From positions 1 through 34,918 of the forward strand of contig JADFMM010000028.1 in NCBI GenBank assembly GCA_022563885.1: a DNA stretch of 34,918 bases, written 5' to 3'. Made by a program: the position numbers and the translations under genes. This stretch comes from Planctomycetota bacterium. GTDB taxonomy: Bacteria > Planctomycetota > Phycisphaerae > Sedimentisphaerales > Anaerobacaceae. The notes under the pieces were generated by a model. It was given only the letters and a program-made list of their open reading frames with translations. It searched no databases and was not told the DNA's origin. Of the stretch, positions 1 through 8,482 are shown piece by piece. Position 1 is the first letter of the stretch. The number at the start of each line of letters is the position of its first letter.

Positions 1-191
1 TTTGGCCGCTTCTCAATCGCCAAATCCTCACCGTAGCCCACTACACCTCCGGTTTGGCTCAATCGGCGCGACCAAATCTACGGCACACTTGAACCCCAAA
101 ATGTCCATTTTATTTCTTGCCGATCCCCTATTGAAAAGCCCGCATCACCAGGAGAACAAGTAATCTCCACGATTATCAAAGGAGCATGACT

Positions 192-1151
192 ATGATAAAC
201 CGAAGGCAATTCGGGCAAACCCTCGCCTCATCCGTACTCGCCGTCGCCGCCGGCATCAGGACCACCCATGCCCGACAGCCCCAGCACCGCAAGATGACCA
301 TCGATCTGGTCGGAGGCGCCATCGGGGTCTCCGGCAATCAAACGGAGATGATAGATCTGGCCGCCCGGCATGGATTCGAATCCGTGGAGGCCAAGCCTCA
401 GGACCTCGCCAATCTGAATGACGATCAACGACAGAGGCTCCTTCAACATCTGAAGGGGAAGAACCTGGTCTGGGGCGCGGCCGGCCTCCCGATCGAGTTC
501 CGCAAAGAGGAAGAAACCTTCCGCGAAGGACTGAAGCGTCTTCCCAACTTGATGGCAGGATTGCAAAAGGCCGGGGTCAGCCGTGTCGGCACTTGGCTTT
601 CTCCCTCCAATGATTCGTTAACCTACCTTCAGAACTTCAACCAGCACGTCCGTCGGCTGCGGGAAGTATCCAAGATTCTCAAAGATAACGGACAACGTTT
701 CGGTCTTGAGTATGTTGGTACCTTCAATCTGCGGACTCGCTCCAAATTCCCCTTTGTTCACAGCATGGTTGAAGCCGCCGAACTCATCGACGAGATCGGA
801 ACCGGCAACGTGGGGTTCGTTCTGGATTCCTGGCATTGGTGGACGGCGGACGAATCAGAGGCGGATCTGCTTCAGTTGAAGAACAATCAAATCGTGGCCG
901 TCGATTTGAACGACGCCCCCAAGGGCCTCGCCAAGCGGCAACAAATGGATAACCGGCGTGAACTGCCGGCGGCAACCGGCGTGATAGACATCAAACCCTT
1001 CCTGGGCGCCCTCCAGAAAATCGGCTACGACGGCCCGGTCCGAGCCGAGCCCTTCAACCAGCCGCTAAGGGCTCTCAACAACGAGGAGGCATGCGCCGCC
1101 ACCGCCCATGCCTTGAAAAAAGCCTTCACCTTCTTGGATGAATCCCATTAG
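192..1151 (+). CDS. Tat-exported sugar phosphate isomerase/epimerase-like TIM-barrel protein
   Basis: The protein has about 319 residues. It opens with a twin-arginine motif (NRRQFGQ) and a short hydrophobic stretch ending near TTHA, so export by the Tat pathway is expected. The rest reads as the xylose-isomerase-like TIM barrel (AP endonuclease 2 superfamily). Late-barrel landmarks are VGFVLDSWHWW, IVAVDLNDAP and GPVRAEPFNQP, which match the usual metal-binding Asp/His and Glu strands of the family. The start is set at the second of two in-frame ATGs (186 and 192) because AAAGGAG at 178-184 is 7 bases before 192 but only 1 base before 186. Substrate is unknown; exported members usually act on carbohydrates. 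Its stop codon TAG coincides with the first bases of a decayed repeat end (1149-1173). It has no close operon partner in the window. Confidence 0.85.
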   Translation: MINRRQFGQTLASSVLAVAAGIRTTHARQPQHRKMTIDLVGGAIGVSGNQTEMIDLAARHGFESVEAKPQDLANLNDDQRQRLLQHLKGKNLVWGAAGLPIEFRKEEETFREGLKRLPNLMAGLQKAGVSRVGTWLSPSNDSLTYLQNFNQHVRRLREVSKILKDNGQRFGLEYVGTFNLRTRSKFPFVHSMVEAAELIDEIGTGNVGFVLDSWHWWTADESEADLLQLKNNQIVAVDLNDAPKGLAKRQQMDNRRELPAATGVIDIKPFLGALQKIGYDGPVRAEPFNQPLRALNNEEACAATAHALKKAFTFLDESH

Positions 1152-1173
1152 GCTTTGTCGGAAAACATGTTCG
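1149..1173 (+). repeat. Decayed left end of the 162-163 bp hairpin element
   Basis: These 25 bases match the left end of the complete element at 29897 with about four mismatches (shared start TAGGCTTTGTCG, then AAAAC). No matching right end is seen downstream, so it is probably a solo end left after decay. The first three bases also serve as the stop codon of the preceding gene. Confidence 0.45.
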
Positions 1174-1219
1174 AGGAATTAGATGTTTCACCGTCGTCCT
1201 ATCTTATCTTGACAAGCAC

Positions 1220-1342
1220 CTAGGAATATCGAATATCGATTAACGAATAATGATTCTTGAAGGAAAATCAAGAACGGTTTGATTGGGCTTGCCGTTCCTT
1301 CGACATTCGTTAATCGGTGTTCGATATTCAAAAAAAGGCTAG
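1220..1342 (-). repeat. Palindromic interspersed repeat, copy 1 (inverted relative to copies 2 and 3)
   Basis: This is an imperfect palindrome of about 123 bp. Its outer arms are CTAGGAATATCGAATATCG and, near the right end, GTGTTCGATATTC, followed by seven A and GGCTAG. It contains ATTAACGAATAATGATT and its partner CATTCGTTAATCGG. It is the reverse complement of the two repeats at 2793-3043 with only a few differences. It sits immediately upstream of the pseudopilin gene. This is a REP/MITE-like non-coding element. Confidence 0.9.
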
Positions 1343-1369
1343 GGCACCCATAGACGTGGAGATCAGCTA

Positions 1370-2152
1370 ATGAGTAAGAACAAAGCGTTTACCTTGATTG
1401 AACTGTTGGTCGTCATTGCCGTCATCGCACTCTTGATGGGGATTCTAATGCCGGCATTGCAGTCAGCGCGTAAACAGGGCCGACGTGTGGCCTGCGCCTC
1501 GAATCTGAGACAATGGGGTTTGGCCGTGGCTGCATATGCCGCAGAAAATGACGAGCAGCTCTTAAAGACAGTCGACACCTGGGGCTCCGGGCCGGAAGGT
1601 CTCATTGCCTGGTCAACGGAACTAAAGCATAGACAACATCCGGATCAATTCAGTCTCCAGGCATTTGGTCCGTATATGCCGGGATTCAATTACGGCGAAC
1701 GCAACCTGGGTGATGCTTGGATATGTCCCGCAAACAAGGTGGATTATCATGCTATGACAAGTGAACACTGGGAAAGCGGTTTCATTGTCACGCAATACGC
1801 CTATTGGGCCCGTATGGACGATTATTCTGAAAACGTCACACACCCTGAGCATCTCACCCAACAATACCTCACCGGCAAACGAATCCTGGCCACAGACACC
1901 CTCTTTCGGTTAAGGGGAACAGGCGGCTATCTGTACAACCACGGCAGGAACGGTGCCTCAGTCCATCGCAATCCCGAAACGCTCGGAGGCTTCATCGATA
2001 CCGGTCCTCCGGAAATCACCGGGCTGAACCGCTGTTATGGTGACGGCCATGTCGGATGGAAAAAGGGCTCGGAATATGATGTCGAAGCCATGAACGATTG
2101 GTCCAACAAAAGCGAACCCAGAGTAATGAGTGGAAATGTGAGTTTCTATTGA
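1370..2152 (+). CDS. Prepilin-type N-terminal cleavage/methylation protein (type II pseudopilin-like)
   Basis: The 260-residue protein begins with a short basic leader, then the class III prepilin signal: [16 protein letters not shown], with Glu at +5 of the mature chain and a 20-residue hydrophobic helix. [19 protein letters not shown] follows, the sequence normally found after the helix in Planctomycetota and Verrucomicrobia pseudopilins. The C-terminal part holds NHGRNGAS and [11 protein letters not shown], resembling the H-X9-DG processing-associated domain. GGAG at 1358-1361 is 8 bases before the ATG. In these phyla such proteins occur in large numbers and many have no known pilus role. 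The gene lies between copy 1 and copies 2/3 of an inverted palindromic repeat. Confidence 0.9.
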   Translation: MSKNKAFTLIELLVVIAVIALLMGILMPALQSARKQGRRVACASNLRQWGLAVAAYAAENDEQLLKTVDTWGSGPEGLIAWSTELKHRQHPDQFSLQAFGPYMPGFNYGERNLGDAWICPANKVDYHAMTSEHWESGFIVTQYAYWARMDDYSENVTHPEHLTQQYLTGKRILATDTLFRLRGTGGYLYNHGRNGASVHRNPETLGGFIDTGPPEITGLNRCYGDGHVGWKKGSEYDVEAMNDWSNKSEPRVMSGNVSFY

Positions 2153-2165
2153 GGAGAGAACGACT

Positions 2166-2300
2166 GTGGAGACCATCGTGAAGCAGGTCGCAAAGCACTA
2201 CCAGGTCAAGAGCGTTGACATCCGCAGGCGAGGTGCCAATGGCAACCTGCCCCGAGATGAATCGCGACATACGGGAGATCAGGACCGTGATATCGAATAG
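2166..2300 (+). pseudogene. C-terminal remnant of a REP-associated (Y1/RAYT-type) transposase, DnaA-like HTH domain
   Basis: An open frame of 44 codons from GTG reads VETIVKQVAKHYQVKSVDI, then RRRGANGNLPRDESRH. This resembles the DnaA-like helix-turn-helix tail of REP-associated tyrosine transposases (pattern V-x-K-x-Y-x-V-K-x-x-x-L, then a Gly/Arg/Asn run and PR-D-x-A-x-Y-L). The catalytic N-terminal part with HUH motif and Tyr is absent. It lies next to palindromic repeats of the kind such transposases mobilise. The match is by eye on a short stretch; it could also be a chance open frame. Confidence 0.45.
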
Positions 2301-2322
2301 TTGATAATTGAGACGTGACCCT

Positions 2323-2777
2323 CTAGCTCCCCTTCAGGACTTTGACGTGACCGTCTGCGGTGATCTTGATATTCTCGGGCTTCAGGTCTCGATGGATGAT
2401 GCCCTTTTCATGAGCGGCCTCAAGGGCTTCGGAAATCTGCTTGCCGCAATCGAGAGCCTCTTCGACGGTCATGGGTTCGCGTTTGAGACGTTCGCCCAGT
2501 GTTTCTCCCTCGACCAACTCCATGACCAGAGCATGGGTCTCAGGGGTTTTCTCAATGCCGTAGATGGCGGCGATGTTCGGATGGTTCAAGGTGGCCAAGA
2601 CCTTGGCTTCACGTTTAAATCGGGCGACGCGATTCCTGTCCCCGGCAAAAGACTCCGGCAGGATCTTGATGGCCACGTCACGGTCGAGCTTGGTGTCGGT
2701 GGCACGGTAGACCTCACCCATGCCGCCTTTACCTATCTTCGCAGTGATCTTTAATGTGCGATGGTTTGATTGATCAT
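2323..2777 (-). pseudogene. Broken Ser/Thr protein kinase (PknB family), frameshifted and cut off before DFG
   Basis: The N-lobe and catalytic loop are well preserved: glycine loop IGKGGMGEVYRATD, VAIKILP with the ATP-anchoring Lys, FKREAKVLATLNHPNI, LVMELVEGETL and HRDLKPENI. The probable original start is ATG at 2777-2775 (MINQTIAH), but the frame hits TAA at 2753-2751. One missing base there (CATTA-AAG instead of CAT TAy AAG) moves the kinase into another frame. At the other end the sequence runs HVKVLKGS and stops exactly where HVKVLDFG is expected, so the Mg-binding DFG loop, C-lobe and any sensor domain are lost. Catalysis is therefore not possible. It is flanked downstream by the transposase remnant and upstream by two tandem palindromic repeats. 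Confidence 0.9.
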
Positions 2778-2792
2778 GATCGTCTTATTCTC

Positions 2793-2918
2793 GCCTTTTT
2801 TGAATATCGAACACCGAGCACCGATTAACGAATGTCGAAGGAACTGCAGGCCCAATCAAACCGTTCTTGATTTTCCTTCAAAGATCATTATTCGTTAATC
2901 GAAATTCGATATTCCTAG
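2793..2918 (+). repeat. Palindromic interspersed repeat, copy 2
   Basis: This 126 bp element begins GCCTTTTTTGAATATCGAAC and ends ATTCGATATTCCTAG. Its arms (CACCGATTAACGAATG left, CATTATTCGTTAATCG right) are imperfect inverted repeats. It is in direct orientation to copy 3, which starts at its last bases, and inverted to copy 1. Confidence 0.92.
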
Positions 2919-3043
2919 CCTTTTTTGAATATCGAACACCGAACACCGATTAACGAATGTCGAAGGAACTGCAGGCCCAATCAAACCGTTCTTCATTTTC
3001 CTTCGTAATTCATTATTCGTTAATCGAAATTCGATATTCCTAG
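2918..3043 (+). repeat. Palindromic interspersed repeat, copy 3 (tandem with copy 2)
   Basis: This copy is nearly identical to copy 2 over its whole length, with a few substitutions mainly in the central loop (for example CTTCATTTTC for CTTGATTTTC). The two abut head to tail, sharing the CTAGCC junction, as expected from tandem duplication or insertion into the CTAG end. Confidence 0.92.
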
Positions 3044-3050
3044 ATAATTT

Positions 3051-3120
3051 CTCCCGGAGGCACGGAGGCGTGTTGGTTCAGCCCCTATTTTCTCCGTGCC
3101 TTTGTGTGCCTCTGTGAGCG
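3051..3120 (+). repeat. Second palindromic repeat family (CGGAGGCACGGAGG type)
   Basis: The left arm is CGGAGGCACGGAGG. The right arm is CTCCGTGCCTTTGTGTGCCTCTGTG. They pair around a short AT-containing loop. The element lies directly after copy 3 of the first repeat family, so this intergenic spot has collected several unrelated palindromes. Confidence 0.75.
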
Positions 3121-3457
3121 ATATCATTGGTTCTGGCCGAAGGCCGAGCTTGCTCGTGATTTCCGTGCGATTATAGTACCCGACTACCGACGTGAACAGG
3201 AGTAAACCTATAATCCCATTAGGATAAGGCGTTCTTTCGCGCTGAACCCGACGTCGGGTGGGGGACAGACTAACATTGTGGCCGAGAATTCTGATTGTGT
3301 CATAGCACCCCCTCCCAGGCAATGTTCCAACTTCGGAAGGCGTTTCGCCTGGAACGGCCTCAACGACAAGACCGCCAGGCAGTCGATCCGAAGGAAAACT
3401 CCAAGCAGGCGATGCTGTGCTCTTCCTCTCCTTCTCACGCACAATTTACTCGGATTC

Positions 3458-3574
3458 TGGGACAGTCCCCGCTCGCCGCTGAGTGTACAATTCTGGGGAA
3501 CCCAACCAATCCAATCAGAGTTCTCCTCACCAAGATCCCGGTAGGAATCCGCTCGGCTTAAGGGACGGTCCCAG
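3458..3574 (+). repeat. REP-like inverted pair built on GGGACnGTCCC
   Basis: The left end is CTGGGACAGTCCC (3458-3470) and the right end is GGGACGGTCCCAG (3562-3574). Each end is itself a small palindrome, and the two are inverted relative to each other, like the ends of a short non-autonomous element. The same GGGAC core with a different context (GGGGGACAGAC) appears at 3260. Confidence 0.55.
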
Positions 3575-3675
3575 AGGCCGATTCTACGCATGCTACTTCA
3601 AGTGTTGGTGTCGCTGGTGACGTTCAGTCAAACGAAAGCGTTTGGGGTCGCAGAGCGTTCGTACAATCGCAAACC

Positions 3676-3704
3676 TTGAGAAACACCCTGCTTTCACATA
3701 GACT
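3676..3704 (+). promoter_or_regulatory. Possible weak sigma-70-type promoter
   Basis: TTGAGA (3676-3681) is 17 bases from TAGACT (3699-3704). The -10 is poor and the start codon at 3713 would leave almost no leader, so this is only a candidate. Confidence 0.2.
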
Positions 3705-3712
3705 GACCGGCC

Positions 3713-4732
3713 ATGAACAAGCCCCTGTCACAACGTATCTCGGCCGCTGTGATCGACCTGTTTCGAGAGGCCTGCCAGGTGAGTTGGATCCTCTTTAAGA
3801 TCATGATTCCGGTGATCATCGTGGTCAAGCTGTTGACGGTCTCCGGCGCCATTCACTACGTGGGTCTGGCGCTGAGCCCGCTGATGAACCTGGTGGGCGT
3901 GCCCGGCGAGATGGGCTTGGTCTGGGCCACGACGATGTTGGTCAATCTCTACGGCGCTTTGGTCGTCTTTGTCGCTCTCTTGCCCGATACGCCGGTCACG
4001 GTCGGCCAGGTGACAATCCTGGCATCGATGATGCTGATCGCCCACGCGCTACCGGTCGAACTGGGCATCACCCGCAAGGCCGGGTCTTATCTGCTACCGA
4101 TGGGATTGATCCGATGTGGCGGCGCATTGCTCTATGGGTGTCTGCTCAACCTCTACTTTCGCGTCACCGGCACGGGGCAGGGCGTGCCGAATATTCTATT
4201 GACGCCTGCCGCCGAGGATCCTTCCCTGGGCGTCTGGGTGCAATCGGAATTACTCAATCTGGGTTCGATCTTCTTGATTCTGCTGGCCTTGCTCACCCTG
4301 ATTCGGTTGCTTCGTTGGCTGAAGGTCACGGACTGGCTGGAGAGGATCCTCAGTCCGGTGTTGACCTGCCTGGGCATGAGTCCCCTGGTGGCGGAGATGA
4401 CGGTCGTTGGCATGACGCTGGGTCTCTCTTTCGGCGGCGGGATCATCATACACCGAGCCAACGAAGGCCGAATTCCCGCCAGGGACGTGTTCCTATCGCT
4501 CGTACTCATGAGCCTGTGCCATGGCCTCATCGAGGACACCTTGTTGATGCTGGCGATGGGCGGCCACGTGGCCGGCATCCTGCTAGGTCGACTGCTCTTC
4601 GGGCTGGTCTTCACCTACGCGCTGGTTCGACTGCTGGCGCTGCTGGCACCCGCCAACGTGGAGCGATATCTGTACCAAACGCGAGAGCCGAAAGAGACCG
4701 AGAAGTCAGAGCGTTTCATGGTTTCCCCGTGA
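3713..4732 (+). CDS. Nucleoside recognition (Gate) domain membrane protein
   Basis: The 339-residue integral membrane protein has two Gate-type (nucleoside recognition) modules. The first spans roughly residues 20-150 (MIPVIIVVKLLTVSG, then ALSPLMNLVGVPGEMGLVWAT). The second spans roughly 180-310 (LERILSPVLTCLGMSPLVAE, then MTLGLSFGGGIII). The repeated 'LSP-hydrophobic-GxP/SP' turn followed by a Gly-rich helix is typical of this family, which includes nucleoside-transporter gates and the sporulation proteins SpmA/SpmB. The real substrate cannot be read from sequence. No strong Shine-Dalgarno is visible before the ATG. The C-terminus is a short charged cytosolic tail (QTREPKETEKSERF). It is followed 70 bases later by ettA on the same strand. 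Confidence 0.75.
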   Translation: MNKPLSQRISAAVIDLFREACQVSWILFKIMIPVIIVVKLLTVSGAIHYVGLALSPLMNLVGVPGEMGLVWATTMLVNLYGALVVFVALLPDTPVTVGQVTILASMMLIAHALPVELGITRKAGSYLLPMGLIRCGGALLYGCLLNLYFRVTGTGQGVPNILLTPAAEDPSLGVWVQSELLNLGSIFLILLALLTLIRLLRWLKVTDWLERILSPVLTCLGMSPLVAEMTVVGMTLGLSFGGGIIIHRANEGRIPARDVFLSLVLMSLCHGLIEDTLLMLAMGGHVAGILLGRLLFGLVFTYALVRLLALLAPANVERYLYQTREPKETEKSERFMVSP

Positions 4733-4762
4733 CCCCCGAATGAGTACAATTGCCTTTTTTTG

Positions 4763-4787
4763 CCGGACCGCACAAGATGCGGCCCGG
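4763..4787 (+). promoter_or_regulatory. Hairpin in the ettA leader
   Basis: CCGGACCGC (4763-4771) can pair with GCGGCCCGG (4779-4787), giving nine base pairs with one mismatch around a seven-base loop. It ends three bases before the ettA ribosome binding site (AGGAG, 4791-4795). It could limit read-through from the gene in front or influence ribosome access. There is no T-run after it, so it is not a classic terminator. Confidence 0.4.
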
Positions 4788-4802
4788 AAAAGGAGTTTCT
4801 CT

Positions 4803-6488
4803 ATGAGTCCTGAAGTCAACAAGATCATCTTTTCGATGATGCATGTTGGAAAGACCTACCAGAACAAACCTGTCCTGAAGGATATATCGCTCTCCTATTT
4901 CTATGGCGCCAAGATCGGCATCTTGGGGCTCAACGGGTCCGGCAAGAGTACACTCCTGCGCATCATGGCGGGAATGGAGACCGAGCATGAGGGCGAGGCC
5001 AAGCTGGCTTCCGGCTATACGGTGGGTCATCTGGCTCAAGAGCCCGTGCTCGATGCCGAGAAGTGCGTGAAAGAGGTCGTCGAAGAGGGCCTGCTGGAGA
5101 CCGTGAACCTTGTTAGGGAATACAATGAGATCAGCGATCGATTCGCCGAGCCCATGAGCGACGCAGCGATGGAGAAACTGCTGGCCCGCCAGGGTGCGTT
5201 GCAGGAAAAGATCGATCATCTCGACGCCTGGGACATCGATGCCCGACTCGATATGGCCATGGACGCCCTGCGCTGTCCGCCTGGGGATGCCCGCATGGAC
5301 ATCCTGTCGGGTGGCGAGAAGAGACGGGTGGCCCTGTGCCGCCTCTTGCTGCAGAAGCCCGACATCCTGCTGCTGGACGAACCGACGAACCACCTGGATA
5401 CCGAAACGGTGGGCTGGTTGGAACGGCACCTCCAGCAGTATGAAGGCACGGTCATTGCCATCACCCATGATCGCTACTTCTTGGACAACGTCGCCGGGTG
5501 GATCTTGGAACTCGATCGTGGCGAGGGGATTCCCTGGAAGGGCAACTACTCCTCCTGGCTGGATCAAAAGCAGAAACGACTGGCCTTGCAGGAGAAGAGC
5601 GAAACCAAGCGACAAAAGACCTTGCAGCGGGAACTGGAATGGATCGGCCTATCCCCCAAGGGCCGCCAGGCCAAGGGCAAGGCCCGCGTGAACGCCTATG
5701 AGACCCTCCTGGATCAAGACACGGCCAAACAGGATAGAGACCTGGAGATCTATATCCCCGCCGGCCCTCACCTGGGCAATCTCGTCATCCAAGCCAAGCA
5801 GGTCGCCAAGGGATTTGGAGACCGCCTTCTCTTTGAGAACATGGAATTCGATTTGCCGGCCGGGGGCATCGTGGGGGTCATCGGGCCCAACGGGGCGGGC
5901 AAGACGACGCTCTTTAAGATGATCACCGGCAGCGAGACACCGGATGAGGGGAGCTTCAAGATCGGTGCCACTGTAAAACTCGCCTACATCGATCAGGACC
6001 GCAATACGCTGGATCCCGACAAGACGATCTGGGAGTGTATCTCGGGCGGGCAAGACAACGTCCGTTTGGGAAAACTGGAGGTCAATTCACGCGCCTATGT
6101 CGCCCGCTTCAACTTCACCGGTTCCGATCAACAGAAGAAGGTCACGGCCCTCTCGGGCGGTGAGCGCAATCGCGTGCACTTGGCCTGCATGCTCAAGGAG
6201 GAAGGCAACGTCTTGCTCCTGGACGAACCCACCAACGACCTCGACGTCAATACCCTGCGTGCCCTGGAAGAGGCCTTGGAACGCTTCGCGGGCTGTGCCG
6301 TCATCATCAGCCACGATCGCTGGTTTCTGGACCGCGTCGCCACGCACATTCTGGCCTTCGAAGGGGACAGCAAGACCGTGTGGTTTGAGGGCAACTACTC
6401 CGCCTACGAAGCCGATCACAGGCGTAGACTGGGCACAGACGCCGATAAACCTCATCGGATCAAGTATCGGCACCTGACGCGCAAGTGA
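4803..6488 (+). CDS. ettA: Energy-dependent translational throttle protein EttA (ABC-F ATPase)
   Basis: The 561-residue soluble protein has two ABC domains. Domain 1 has Walker [10 protein letters not shown] (42-50), signature [13 protein letters not shown] (about 168-180) and Walker B with DEPTNHLD (192-199). Domain 2 has Walker [10 protein letters not shown] (361-369), LSGGERNRV (450-458) and DEPTNDLD (474-481). Between them lies the basic linker (about 255-300). The N-terminal sequence, [20 protein letters not shown] and the length match E. coli EttA (555 residues) far better than Uup or resistance ABC-Fs. EttA binds the ribosomal E site and gates entry into elongation according to the ATP/ADP ratio. 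An in-frame ATG exists at 4740, but AGGAG at 4791-4795 is 7 bases before 4803 and family alignment starts there. Confidence 0.95.
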   Translation: MSPEVNKIIFSMMHVGKTYQNKPVLKDISLSYFYGAKIGILGLNGSGKSTLLRIMAGMETEHEGEAKLASGYTVGHLAQEPVLDAEKCVKEVVEEGLLETVNLVREYNEISDRFAEPMSDAAMEKLLARQGALQEKIDHLDAWDIDARLDMAMDALRCPPGDARMDILSGGEKRRVALCRLLLQKPDILLLDEPTNHLDTETVGWLERHLQQYEGTVIAITHDRYFLDNVAGWILELDRGEGIPWKGNYSSWLDQKQKRLALQEKSETKRQKTLQRELEWIGLSPKGRQAKGKARVNAYETLLDQDTAKQDRDLEIYIPAGPHLGNLVIQAKQVAKGFGDRLLFENMEFDLPAGGIVGVIGPNGAGKTTLFKMITGSETPDEGSFKIGATVKLAYIDQDRNTLDPDKTIWECISGGQDNVRLGKLEVNSRAYVARFNFTGSDQQKKVTALSGGERNRVHLACMLKEEGNVLLLDEPTNDLDVNTLRALEEALERFAGCAVIISHDRWFLDRVATHILAFEGDSKTVWFEGNYSAYEADHRRRLGTDADKPHRIKYRHLTRK

Positions 6489-6545
6489 CGTCAGGCCATG
6501 GTCGAAAACGACTCTTTAGCGCGATCTCCTTTTTTAGGATGCCAT

Positions 6546-7364
6546 ATGCCCCTTGATTTACAGACCCTATTGGCAAAGGCGGAGTCCGCCGCCCGCCTCG
6601 CCGGCAAAGAGGCCCTCGCCCAGATGGGGTCGACACAGACCTCCATCAAGAACAAGGACGAACTCGTGACAGAGGCGGACAAGCGCTGTCAGCAGATCAT
6701 CGTGGAGACCTTGAGTAAGGCCTTTCCCCAACATGGCTTTGTCGGCGAAGAGGGTGATGGCGGCCGCCTCTTCAAGCAGCCCCCCTCGGGCATGGAGGAT
6801 CTCTGGTGGATCATTGACCCCATCGACGGCACCAACAACTACGCGGTCGGCATCCCTCAGTTTTCCGTGAGCATTGGGGCCCTGTTTGAGGGCAAACCCG
6901 TCATCGGCGTCATCTACGACCCCAGCACACGAGACCTCTTTGCGGGGACGGGCGCCGGTGACAGTCAGGCGAACGGACGCAGGTGCCAGGTCAGGGATCA
7001 AGGTCTGGATCGATTCGCGAATCTGGCCTTGGACAGTCACTTCGGTCCGACACTGCCGGCCTGGCTGCCGGACGTCATCGTTCGTTCTCGCTTTAGAAAC
7101 GTGGGGTCCACCGCCCTGCACCTGGCCTATGTGGCAAAGGGAGGGTACTGCGGCATGATCGGCTCTACACCCAAGCTGTGGGACCTGGCCGCCGGTGCGC
7201 TGTTGGCAGAGAATGCGGGGGCCATCGTCACCGACTGGCACAACCAGCCCCTCTGGCCCTTGGATGTTGGAGCCTACGAAGGCACCCCCCTGCCCTGCGT
7301 CATGGCCACCCCCAGGGTACACCGGGAACTCATGGACCTGATGTCGTCGCTCGATCAGGCGTGA
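6546..7364 (+). CDS. Inositol monophosphatase family phosphatase
   Basis: The 272-residue enzyme has all metal-site motifs of the Mg2+/Li+-sensitive phosphatase superfamily: DELVTEADK (about 38-46), GFVGEEG with the metal-binding Glu pair (64-70), WIIDPIDGTNNY (88-99) and KLWDLAAGALLAENAG near the C-terminus. It removes phosphate from inositol-1-phosphate or related substrates. SuhB-like and histidinol-phosphatase-like members cannot be told apart here. The upstream ATG at 6498 is less likely: AGGA at 6536-6539 is 6 bases before 6546 and the shorter form fits the family length. It follows ettA by 57 bases. Its last ten bases overlap the end of the convergent tgt gene. Confidence 0.9.
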   Translation: MPLDLQTLLAKAESAARLAGKEALAQMGSTQTSIKNKDELVTEADKRCQQIIVETLSKAFPQHGFVGEEGDGGRLFKQPPSGMEDLWWIIDPIDGTNNYAVGIPQFSVSIGALFEGKPVIGVIYDPSTRDLFAGTGAGDSQANGRRCQVRDQGLDRFANLALDSHFGPTLPAWLPDVIVRSRFRNVGSTALHLAYVAKGGYCGMIGSTPKLWDLAAGALLAENAGAIVTDWHNQPLWPLDVGAYEGTPLPCVMATPRVHRELMDLMSSLDQA

Positions 7365-8482
7365 TAGAGTGCGCGGTACCGGGGCAACTCCCTTTGGGCC
7401 CAGGATGAAAACGCATCGGCCTCGATCAGCGCCCGCATCTGGGCCATGAGTCGCTGGAAGAAGGTCAGATTGTGCAGTGTCACCAGGATCGGGCCCAGCA
7501 TCTCTTTGTCATTGAAGAAGTGTCGCAGCGCGGCGCGGGTAAAATGGCGGCAGCAGTAACACTCACAGGCGGAGTCAATGGGTTCCCGACTGTCCGCATG
7601 CTCGCTGTTACGCAACCGAAGCGGACCCTCGCTGCGAAACGCAAAGGCGTTCCTGCCGTTGCGGGTGGGCAAAACGCAGTCAAACATGTCGACGCCGGCC
7701 TGGACCGAGGCAATGAGATCCGCCGGCGTGCCCACGCCCATGAGGTAGCGGGGCTTGTCTGCGGGCAGAAGCGGCGCCGTGTGCTGCACAGTCGTGACCA
7801 TGTGGTGATGTCCCTCCCCTACGCTGAGGCCACCGATGGCGTATCCCGGAAAATCGAGGTCCACCAGCGCTTCGGCGCAGCGGCTGCGCAGGGTTAGATC
7901 GATGCCTCCCTGGACGATGCCAAACAACATTTGGTCGGGCCGGCCATGCGCGCTCTTGCACTCTCCCGCCCAGCGAATCGTGCGATCGACGGCTGACTCC
8001 AGTTCTGCGGGCGCACAGGGGAAATGAGTACACTGATCGAAGCACATGATGATGTCCGCGGCCAGGCGATTCTGCAGGTGAGTCGCAATTTCCGGATTCA
8101 GGTAGAGCGATTTACCGTCTATGTGACTCGCAAACTCGACCCCATCCGCGTCGATTCGATTGAGCTTGCTCAGCGAGAAGACCTGATAGCCCCCGCTGTC
8201 CGTCAAGATGGGACCGTCCCAGGCCATGAATCGGTGCAGCCCACCGACTTTCTCCACGATCTCCACGCCGGGCCTAATCATAAAATGGTAGGCGTTCGCC
8301 AAGATCGTCTCCGCGCCGAGTTGTCGGAGCTGTTCCGGCATGATCCCTTTGACGGCCCCCGCCGTGCCGACGGGCATGAATGACGGTGTTTGAGCGGTTC
8401 CATGCGGCGTCCTGAGGATCCCACGTCGGGCCTGGCTGTGGGGATCTCGATGGATGATGTCAAATCCTATCACACTCGCCAT
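7355..8482 (-). CDS. tgt: Queuine tRNA-ribosyltransferase (tRNA-guanine transglycosylase)
   Basis: The 375-residue enzyme is the same length as E. coli Tgt. It swaps the wobble guanine of GU(N)-anticodon tRNAs for preQ1 in bacteria. Visible signatures are the base-pocket Asp in LTDSGGYQVFSL (D95), FGIVQGG (187-193), the catalytic Asp in MFDCVLPTRNGR (D268) and the zinc site CECYCC plus His (C306, C308, C311, H337). The start is the ATG whose A is also the last base of the upstream gene's TGA (TGATG overlap at 8484-8480), so it is translationally coupled to the SpoIID-like gene. A longer frame upstream has no Tgt similarity. No other queuosine genes are in the window. Confidence 0.97.
   Translation of the reverse strand: MASVIGFDIIHRDPHSQARRGILRTPHGTAQTPSFMPVGTAGAVKGIMPEQLRQLGAETILANAYHFMIRPGVEIVEKVGGLHRFMAWDGPILTDSGGYQVFSLSKLNRIDADGVEFASHIDGKSLYLNPEIATHLQNRLAADIIMCFDQCTHFPCAPAELESAVDRTIRWAGECKSAHGRPDQMLFGIVQGGIDLTLRSRCAEALVDLDFPGYAIGGLSVGEGHHHMVTTVQHTAPLLPADKPRYLMGVGTPADLIASVQAGVDMFDCVLPTRNGRNAFAFRSEGPLRLRNSEHADSREPIDSACECYCCRHFTRAALRHFFNDKEMLGPILVTLHNLTFFQRLMAQMRALIEADAFSSWAQRELPRYRALYHA

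Larger units (their letters stand above)
3121..3712. other. Gene-free stretch with palindromes
   Basis: No reading frame here resembles a protein on either strand. Visible structures are a perfect 12-base palindrome CCCGACGTCGGG at 3247-3258, the GGGAC-type inverted pair at 3458-3574 (listed separately) and a possible weak promoter next to 3713. Confidence 0.6.

Noticed and set aside
3020-3591. Overlapping open frames on both strands
   Set aside because: They cross palindromic repeats, show no signal peptide, domain or codon pattern, and contradict each other.
4740-4802. Longer N-terminus for EttA from the ATG at 4740
   Set aside because: It includes the leader hairpin, lacks a ribosome site and has no match to the family.
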